From contig CAJNDS010000314.1 in the NCBI GenBank assembly GCA_905221605.1, forward strand, positions 65,422 to 129,421: a DNA stretch of 64,000 nucleotides, written 5' to 3'. Position numbers and translations under genes: made by a program. The number at the start of each line of letters is the position of its first letter. Position 1 is the stretch's first letter. The stretch comes from Symbiodinium natans. Lineage: Eukaryota; Sar; Dinophyceae; Suessiales; Symbiodiniaceae. Shown piece by piece: positions 33,369-42,300 of this stretch. The notes beneath the pieces are model-generated. The model had not been told where the DNA came from and did not search any database. It saw nothing but the letters and a program-made list of their open reading frames with translations.

Positions 33369-36300
33369 ATGGCCCTTGGCAAGATGCGCGTCTTCCTGGG
33401 CTCCCAGGGTGCCCGGCGTGCCTGGCGGCCGTTGCCGATTCAGGTCGTGGCGCGGCCGCCCTTTTCCATGGGCGCGTCCACGGTGGCCAGCGCGCAGAAG
33501 GCCTCGAAGCCCGGGGTGTCCGGGTACCTGCTGCGGGCAGTCTGGGGAGGCGTGCGCGGGGTCTGCACCCAGGCCGCCGTTCTGGGGGGACCTTGTTGGG
33601 GATGGTGTAGGATGGAGACTGGATGTACGTTGCGATGAAGGCGCTGGCCCGGCCTTGTTTGCAGGGATTGATATTATATTTTTTAAAAATGATATGATAT
33701 GAGTGGGTTTAGGGTTTAGGGTTTAGGGTTTAGGGTTTAGGGTTGATATGATATGACGTCTCGAAGAAAGAGTTAAAGGCAGCCCCTGAAGCGACTGAGG
33801 CACCGTCACCGGAGGGGTCAGCTTGACAGCCTTCGGGCTGGTGGTTTGCCCCTACGTCACTTCCCGGTCGCCCATCGGAGAGGAAGAGCGGGCGGCCCTC
33901 GAGCAGGACTTGCTTGGGAATTTCGGCAAAAAAGCAGCTTGCTTCCCGCTCCCAGTGGTGTTTTTTTGTTCTGTTGAAGCAGCACGCGTCACCATGTCGA
34001 CTTCTAAGATGCTTGGTGCCGGCTCGCAGGCGAGATGCAGCGCGGCAACAGTATCAAGCCTATTTCTGACCCCTTGCTTCTAAGGACTAGGTCCAGGCCT
34101 CCAGACATCTTAGAACCCTGAACCAGCTGAGGGTGTACATGCGGCTGGAAAGAAACCGCACTGTGCTCACTCTGCCTTTTGAGAAAGGCCGTGGGCATGT
34201 GCTGCGCATGTGATACGCCACAGTGTAGACCTCCGTGGAGACTGAACAGTCAACCCGGACGAGCACAAACCCAGAACGTCGCCTACACATCCGTCCGCCA
34301 CCCAAAAGCTTCTAAACCCTAATTAAACCCTAAACCCTAAACCCTGAACCCTGAACCCTAAACCCTAAACCCTGAACCCTGAACCCTAAACCCTAAACCC
34401 TAAACCCCCCTAACCCAGGATTGTGGCCTTCGACGAGGGTCGGGACCTGCTGACGGCCTCGCAGCTTTGGGCCGCTGTGAGGGAGCTGCGGATGCCGCCG
34501 GTGCTCGGAAATTTTTTCGGAAGTACTTGGAGGATCATGTGGGTTGTTGTGTAGCACATTCCTTGTGCGTTAGGACATGTGAAGCGTCGACCGCCGTAGC
34601 TGTCGCCGCATTAAGCCGCTTCGCCCGCTTTTCTGTTCACTGCCGTAGTGCTCTCGACGCGATGTCTTCCATCCAGACCATCGACGAGCAGCGCGTCGCC
34701 GACTTCCTGGCGCACATCCTCGCCGACCCCCAGTCGGCGCTCAACTTCGTCGCGTCGCTGCCCTTCGAGACGCGCACCCAATTCGTCGCGGCCCATGCGA
34801 CGTTGATGGTCCGGGTGCGCCAGCGCCTGGGCCTCCCCCCCGTCATCTTCGACGGTGAAGGCCCACCCGTACAGGGCTCAACGGGGGGAGAGCGCACGAC
34901 GGTTGAGGGGTCGGCGAGGATGTCGGCGGCGGCAGCTGCGAGTGGCGCGGCGGCGGCTGGTCCCACTTCGGCGACCTCGGCGACTTCGGCATCTTCTGGC
35001 GGCACGACGACCGCGACGGCCACATCTTCGGCGGCGGCGGCGTCTTCGAAACCTTCGACGTTTACGCCGTTGGCCGCGCCGCCCATGTGGGCGTCGTCGG
35101 CGACCCCGTCGACGAGATCTTCGGCGGCGGGCGGCACGTCCTCTACCAGTACCACGCCGACGTCCCCGACGGCGACATCACTGGCTGGATCAGGGGCCAG
35201 CGGGGGTCCGGCGGCCGGCGGGAACGAGCCCAAGCACACCCGCCCGGCCCCCGCGACGCCGGCGGCGTCTACGCCGAAGGCCGCTAGGCCGAAGGCACCG
35301 CCGGTCGTCCACACCGCCCCCATGGACACCATCGCCGAAACGACGGAGACGGCGGAGCCCTCGCCGGAACCGGCGGTGACGCCCAAGAAGGCCCCACCGG
35401 CGTTGCCGAAGAGCATCTTCCCGCCGGTTCCCTCCGTCGATCTGCAGGATCAGATCTCCCGGGAGATCCTGCAGATGGAGGACCCTCCGGCGAGACCCAA
35501 GCCTTCCTCGTCGTCCCGGAGGGCCTCCTCGGCGACCACGGCGCGTCGGGATCGGCTGGAGCAGGCGGCGTTCGCCGAACAGCGAGCAAACGCTCGCACT
35601 CGGGCCGATTTCGCCGAGTCTCTCGACCCCGAGTACGCCGACTACAAACGGCGCATGGAGGTCTACGGGGCGGGGGCGGAGCACATCCCGAACGACCCGG
35701 CGTTCGCCGCCCTCGCCCTGGACAACTTCGACGAGCTCCAGGCCATTGAGCGCAACGCCGCCGACGACCCGACGGTGCGGTGGTGCCAGTTCGCGACGTA
35801 CTTCTACGTCCGCCGGCTGCCGCGCAACGTCCGCGGCGGGCGCATACCGGTGCCCCACGCCAGGAAGGGCCGCAAGATCGCCGGTTGGTGCGCCCACCAT
35901 TGCACGTCGGGGCGTTACTGCCGCGGCGAAGGCCGTTGCCTTCGGCCCGTCGTGCTCGGCGTCAACAATGCGCATGAGCCCCACTCCTGCCCGGAGTGCC
36001 TCGTCGCCGTCGATCAGGTCGCCACGGCGGCGTATGATCAGGCGCAACGCGACGTGGAGCGTGAGGAGCGGGCCGCCCTCCCAGCTCCTTCGTCGTCGCC
36101 GGGGCAGGGCGCATCGTCGGCGGGCTGCGCCTGACAACGCCGGATGGCGGACTGGCCACCCCTCTGGACGTCGTCGACGCCTTCTACATCTTCGTCGTCG
36201 ACGTCGGGTGCGGCAGCTTGTTTCACCCCCTTTTCTTCCGACGCCATTTTCCGGGACGCACGTCGTTGCACATGTAAGCCTCCTTCGCGGGAGCGTTCTC

Positions 36301-39300
36301 GACGTTTCACCTTAGTTCGCCTAGGTTGGCTCAAGATGTTCGTCGCTCAGTCGGCGCCGAAGGGCTCCTTTGCCGAGCTGGTCAAAGTAGTGACCGACGC
36401 CGGCCTGCAGCGATGCCTTCCTGCCCTCGCCGAGTGCGGCGCTAGGTCGCTGGCTGACGTGGCCTCCTGCGCCGACGCGCTGATCGCCGCCGGCGTCCCC
36501 CCGAGCGACGTTGTGACCTTGGTGGGCCTGCGGGCGAGTGCGGCGGAGACGGCGCAGCCCTTGGTGGTGGCGCCTGTCCGGTCCGACGTCCCGGTCCGCA
36601 GGAGAGAGGCGTCGGCGTCGCTCCAGGCAGCCCTCGCCGCGGCCAAGCCGCAGAACCGCGGGTTCCTTGACAACACACATTAACCACTGTCTCCACGTAA
36701 AACCTTATGACGCACCATCTGTCTTGGAGTCGCGAGGTTGGTTTCTTCACGCTGGACCCTGAGCTCTCTTCACTCATAGTGTTACCATTAGAATAAGTGG
36801 TTGAACGAAGTGAATGAGAGAATGAATTACAATGAACGCAGTGAAGCGTGAATTCATTCGCGATTGAACGAAGTAAAAGGGCGTACGAAATGCGCACCAG
36901 AATTCTTGTATTTTAATGGGTGCGCGAATGTACGCAGTGAGCCGCACAAAATAAGTCTTTTAACGTGCGGCAATAATATTAATAACACGCCCAAACAAGA
37001 TATTTATACGGGCGTGAGAAGAATACTAAAAGCCCAAAATTCTATTAAAAGAGGTCGCTGGAGCTCGTCGACCAAGGCCTCCTGGCGGCGTCTTCCAGGG
37101 GCCCCGTCGAGTCACGCCTCAGGACTTGGCGACGCCTCGCCGAGGCGTGGGGCATGGAGCCTTTCCCCATCACCGTCGAGCTGGTGAGGGTCATGGCGGC
37201 GTCGTTCAAGGCCGGTGCCTACCGGTCCGCCCAGGGGTACTTCGACGCAGCCAGGTGGCACCAGGAGGCCTACCTGGGATCGTCGTTGGACCCGTTGGTG
37301 GCGCGGTCCATTCGCCGCCACGTCCGCTCGGTCCTTCGGGGCCTCCCGGCGACGACGCTCAAGGAGGCGTTCCCGTTCCTCCAGTTGGCGACGGTGGTCC
37401 AGGTCCACTTCGTCGCCGCGCCGTTCGTCTTCGGCGCTGTACCCCATATGGTCGACGTGCTGATCCTGGCGTGCTGGTTCATGCTCAGGGAGGTGGAGAT
37501 CGCCGCGGCGCGGTTGGGGGACCTCCAGCTCGGCGACCGAGAGGTGGCCTTGTCGGTCCCCATCCACAAGGTGGCTCAGGGGGGGGAGAGGGAGCTCACT
37601 CGCCGCAGTTTGCGCTACGTTTGCGGCGCGGCGACCCACCCCCTCTGCCCCGTGCACGCGGCCGTGCGTCACCTCGCCAGATTGCACATGGCGGCGGTCG
37701 TCGAGTTCGACGCGCCCTTGGTGCCAGGGGCCGCCGGCGGTGAGTTCACCAAGGGTGCTTTCGTCGAGGCGGCGCTCCAGGCCCTCCGTGCCGCCGGCAT
37801 CGATTGCATGTACGTCGACCCGATTGGGAGACGCCGGCCCAGGTTCAGGGGACACCTCGCCCGTGTAGCCGGGGCGACGTTCTTGGCGTCCAAGGGGGTG
37901 CCCATCGAGGTGATCCAACTCCTCGGGCGCTGGTGGTCCTCGGCCATCCTGAGGTATACTCAGGCGGCGCCCCTCGCCGCGGCACCGGAAGTGCCGGCGA
38001 CGGCCCTCGCCGCGACGACACAGCAGAGCCCCGAGCGGCTACACCTGTGCTCACAGGTCGCGGGGGCCCCGCCGATTGCGGACGCGCCCCCCGACGCTTT
38101 GGCTGCTGGCTCGGCTGGGCCCGACGGTCCGCCTGGAGCCTGGGAGCTCCCAGAGGTGGTGCACGTCTTGGCGCCGGCCCTGGCCCTCCCACCTCCCCGA
38201 GGCGCCCGAGGCGTCGATGGTGTGCATTATGGCGGCGAGAACACGTCGTTTGCACAGGACCGACGCGGCTGAATCCACTAGGGATAGCCTCCTGTGGCAG
38301 GCCCCTTGTGGATTCCCCACAGGGTCAGGTCGCACTACCGACTGTCGGCGGAACCGCCGTCGCCTGTAAAGTGCCTTAGGTGCTTCAAGCCCCGGCCTCA
38401 GGCGCAACCTGAGTTGGAACCGACGGAAGAGATTGAATCCCCGTCGGCCCTTTCAGAGTCGTCGGACGCGGCTTCGTCGTGCTCTTCTTCGTCGTAAGAA
38501 ACATCCAGGGGGGTGCGTCCTGTTTCACGCGGCGTGTCTGTGCATGCCCCTGCCCGCCCCCTCCACCCGACGGTTCTGCTGTGGGAGGTTCCTGGGCCGC
38601 CGTCGCTGTTGTGAGCTCTTGTTCCGCCGGCCCCCCTCCCTAACTCGCAGCCGCTTCGTCGTTTGCACCATGGCTCCCATGGCGGCGATTCAGTCGGAGA
38701 TGGACGGCGAGAGGACCCCGAGCAGCGGCCCCGACGAGGAGGAGCCCGTCGACGGAGCCGACGAGGGCATGCTCAGCGACGACTTCGCTGATGCAGAGTC
38801 GTCGGAGGAGTCGGAGGGCGGCGACTCCGACCCATCCCTCCTGGACCCCGACGACCTCCTCTCGTCGACGAGGTATTCGCAGACGGAGGGGAGAGCGTCG
38901 AGGCGTCAACGTCGGACTCCCCGTGGAGGTGAGGTTGGCTTGGGCGTGCGCCCCTTTGCCGCCGGGCCCGGCGCCGTCGTCCGCAGCTGGTTTCGTGGGA
39001 CGCGGGCCCTGCCCGCCGGCGATGTCTCCGGCGGCGGCGCTTGCGCTCCGCCATTGGTGGGAGCTCTCCGGGAGGACCGGGCCGTACCGACGGCGCCGCC
39101 CAGGCCGCCGGGCTGCCTTTATGCAGAAGATCCTCGGCCCTTCTGCCCGCAGCCTTCGACGACGTCGATGTGGTCCCCGGATGCGCCGCTGGCGTCGCTG
39201 CGGGCCCGGTTTGGGGCGGACGGTCCGTCGCCACCGACGTGGTCGGCGATCCGTGGCATGTACCCGCCGGAGCTCCGTGACTGGATTGGCCGCCCGGCGA

Positions 39301-42300
39301 TCGTCGAGCGGACCCCGTCGGGCCGCGTGGCGCAGGTGCACCTGCAATCCCCGTCGCCTTACCTGACGGCGGATCCCAGGTGTTTGGCGTGCGGCCGCAT
39401 GGCGACGGCGAACGCCCTAAGGGGGAGGCTGGAATGGCCCCCGTCGCCGGAGGTGCTCTGCCCTATTTGTTTCCCGCCGAGGGGGCGCTGAAAGCGCCGT
39501 CGCGTCGGTATTTTTGATTGACGCGCCGTGTCGCCCAAAATGGTCTCGACTGCGTCGTGCTTGCCTTGACTGCGTCGGTTCTGAGCGCCCTTTGGCCCCC
39601 CCCCCCCCCCTTCCGCGGCCTACCACCCCCTTTGTTGCCGACCGCCAGTTTTCCGAGGTTCGTCGTGAGTCGTAGCTTTCAGCCGTTGCCCAACATGGCT
39701 GGCGCGGCGGCGGCGGCCATCCCCACGGTGGCCTCGGCGATCATCGGCTTCGACGAGCTCACGACCCAGGCGGGGGCGGGACCTGACACCGTCGCCTACC
39801 TGAAGGCGCGGGCCATCGACCGCACGTCGACGCTTGCACTGGTGGCGACGACGGCCGAGGACTTTGTGAAGGTCGTCGTCCAGCCGTTCCTCAATGGCGT
39901 CGACGTCGCCGGCACGCGGCACAAGGCCGCCGACGAGGTGGCCCCGGTGGTCCAGGCCATCCTGACCCACTGCTGGATGGAGGCCCGTCGCCAGTGGGAG
40001 CTACACTCGGCTCCGCCAACGCCGGTGGCGCCCGCCGCGGCGGCAGGTCCAGCGCCGGCCCCCCCGCCTAGGGTCGACGAGAGGCCGCCCAAGTTGTTCC
40101 CGGCGTGGGCGGCGCAGGTGGAGGCGTTCAATGCCCGCCTGCTCGGCGGCCAACGTCGCCGATTCCCCACCCATGTGCTGCTGGGCGCCGAAGAGGTCCT
40201 GGCGCGCATGTGGCACGAACACACGACGTCCAAGCTCTACACCCCGGCGTCGCTCGTCGAGATCTTGGCGCGGCGGACATACCAGGCATCTGGCGAGGTG
40301 AAAACAGGGCAGGCGACGCGTTGCAGGTCCTGCTGCGCCAGTTCCTGCTCATCGTCGGGGGCCACTACGTCGACGACTTCAACGCCGTGGACTTCCCGGA
40401 GACGGCGCAGTCGGCGTTCGACGGCTTCGCGGACCTGTTCGCCCTGCTGGGGCTCCGGACGAAGCCGTCCAAGGCCCAGGAGCCGGGCACTGCCCACGTC
40501 GTACAGGGCGTCACATTCCAGGTGCGCCGCGACGGGGTCGAGTTGCGACCAACGGAGAGCCGGCTGCTCGCCGCCATCGAGTCTGCCCTGGTCTCCAACA
40601 GGCTCGCGCCGGCGGCGGCCCAGCGCCTAGCGGGGAAGCTCACCTTCCTGACCCAGGCCACCTTCGGCGCCGTCGGGAAGGCAGCCCTCAAGCCGGTCTA
40701 CGCCCGGGCGTCCGACACTTCGGCGACGTCGGACGACGAGCTGTCAGTTGGGCTCAGGTCGGCGCTGCGGGCCCTGGCCGCCCTTCTTCGACGAGTACAG
40801 CCTCGGTTCTTCCCCTTTGCGCCGGACTCGGAGCCCTTCGCCGTCCTCTACGCCGACGCGTTCTTCCAGGAGGGCGACCTGGTGCACAAAGCGGGTTTCG
40901 TCCCGACGTCGGCCCGGGCGTCCCCGCGTGACCGTTGGAACAACGGTTGGGGCTTTGTGCTCCGCGTCGGCGCCCGCGTCCTCTACAGCAGAGGCAGGGT
41001 CCCGTCGTGGTTTCTCAAGCACTTCGCCGCTCGCAAGGCGTTCATCTACGTCTTGGAGATCCTCGCCCAGGTCTTCGCCCTCGTCGCGTTCGGCCGTCGG
41101 CTACCCCGATTCTGGCTGGCGTACATCGACAATGTCGCCGGCCAGTTCGCCCTGCTGAAGGGGTACGGCAGGGACACGTCGGTTAACGGCGTGTTAGCGG
41201 CCTTTTGGGCGTCGGCGGCCAGGTTCGCCTGGTTCCCCCAGTTCCGCCGGGTCCCGTCGAAAGCCAATGTTTCCGACGCCGTTTCCCGCGACGACCTCTC
41301 CAAGGCCCAGGAGCTCGGCTGGGAGTGGGTCGACGTCCCCGACGAGGCCATTATGATGGTCCTGGCCAAGGCGGCGGTGGACGTCGAGTACGCGTCCGAC
41401 ATGGCTGGCGACGACCTCGCGGCGGTTTCTGACTCGTGGGAGTTTCGTTAGTGCCGTCGCTTTTATGGGGGCTGGGTGCGCCGGGCGGGTGCAGAATGCG
41501 CCCCCGCGCGCCGGCACCAGTTTTCGGCGGATCAGCTAACCCGGCGCGTGAAGCGCTTGTTCGCAACCGCCGGAAAAGCATACCGCCGTTCATTTTGGGG
41601 TTAGGGCTTAGCGGCGCATGTCGTGTAGCACATTCCTTGTGCGTTAGGACATGTGAAGCGTCGACCGCCGTAGCTGTCGCCGCATTAAGCCGCTTCGCCC
41701 GCTTTTCTGTCCCACCCTCTTCCACCCTTATCGGGAGCCGACCGCCCTGGGCCGTCGGGGGGTGCAGAATGCGCCCCCGCGCGCCGGCACCAGTTTTCGG
41801 CGGATCGGCTAACCCGGCGCGTGAAGCGCTTGTTCGCAACCGCCGGAAAAGCATACCGCCGTTCATTTTGGGGTTAGGGCTTAGCGGCGCATGTCATGTT
41901 TAGGGTTTAAGGTTTAGGGTTTAGGGTTTAAGGTTTAGGGTTTAGGGTTTAGGGTTTAGGGTTTGGGGTTTAGGGTTTAGGGTTTAGGGTTTAGGGTGTC
42001 TTTCAGGAGAACTCCGTTGGGTGCTCTGTTGCTTTTGCAGTTCAGCTCGTTTTATGGGCACCCGAAGTGCCCTATCCCTCTTGAGAAACCGTCCGCCGGC
42101 AGACACTGAACCCTGAACCCTGAACCCTGAACCCTGAACCCTGAACCCTAAACCCTAAACCCTAAACCCTAAACCCTAAACCCTGAAGGTGTCCTTCCAT
42201 GACTTGCAGCGTCCGTTCTTCTTTCACCTCTTCGAGTGGGTCGGGCGCTTTACGTTTGCGTGCTACTCTGATGCCTCTGGCGTAATGACCCTGGATGAGT

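Larger units (their letters stand above)
34549..41895 (+). mobile_element. Tyrosine-recombinase retrotransposon (DIRS/Ngaro/PAT type), 7.35 kb
   Basis: Structure seen: A1 (34549-34636), coding region, B1 (41487-41622), A2 (41623-41710), 49-bp spacer, B2 (41760-41895). A1 equals A2, and B1 equals B2 with one mismatch. This split direct repeat pattern is known for Ngaro- and PAT-type elements, which move through a circular form using a tyrosine recombinase. ORFs on the + strand are gag-like, a SAM-like/recombinase pair, a zinc-finger ORF, then RT-RNase H. GC content is far above the flanks. No target-site duplication is visible (GGGTTGTT left, ATGTTTAG right), as expected for the class. It sits in an intron of the EF-hand gene, in the same orientation. 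Confidence 0.9.

Noticed and set aside
34637-38255. Long minus-strand open frames opposite the gag-like and recombinase ORFs (250-315 codons)
   Set aside because: Very GC-rich coding DNA leaves the opposite strand free of stops. The minus-strand products are Arg/Gly/Val low complexity, while the plus strand carries catalytic motifs.
41487-41895. Long terminal repeats of an LTR retrotransposon
   Set aside because: The repeats are split and permuted (A1 ... B1 A2 B2), with no TG...CA ends or target duplication, and the element encodes a tyrosine recombinase instead of a DDE integrase.
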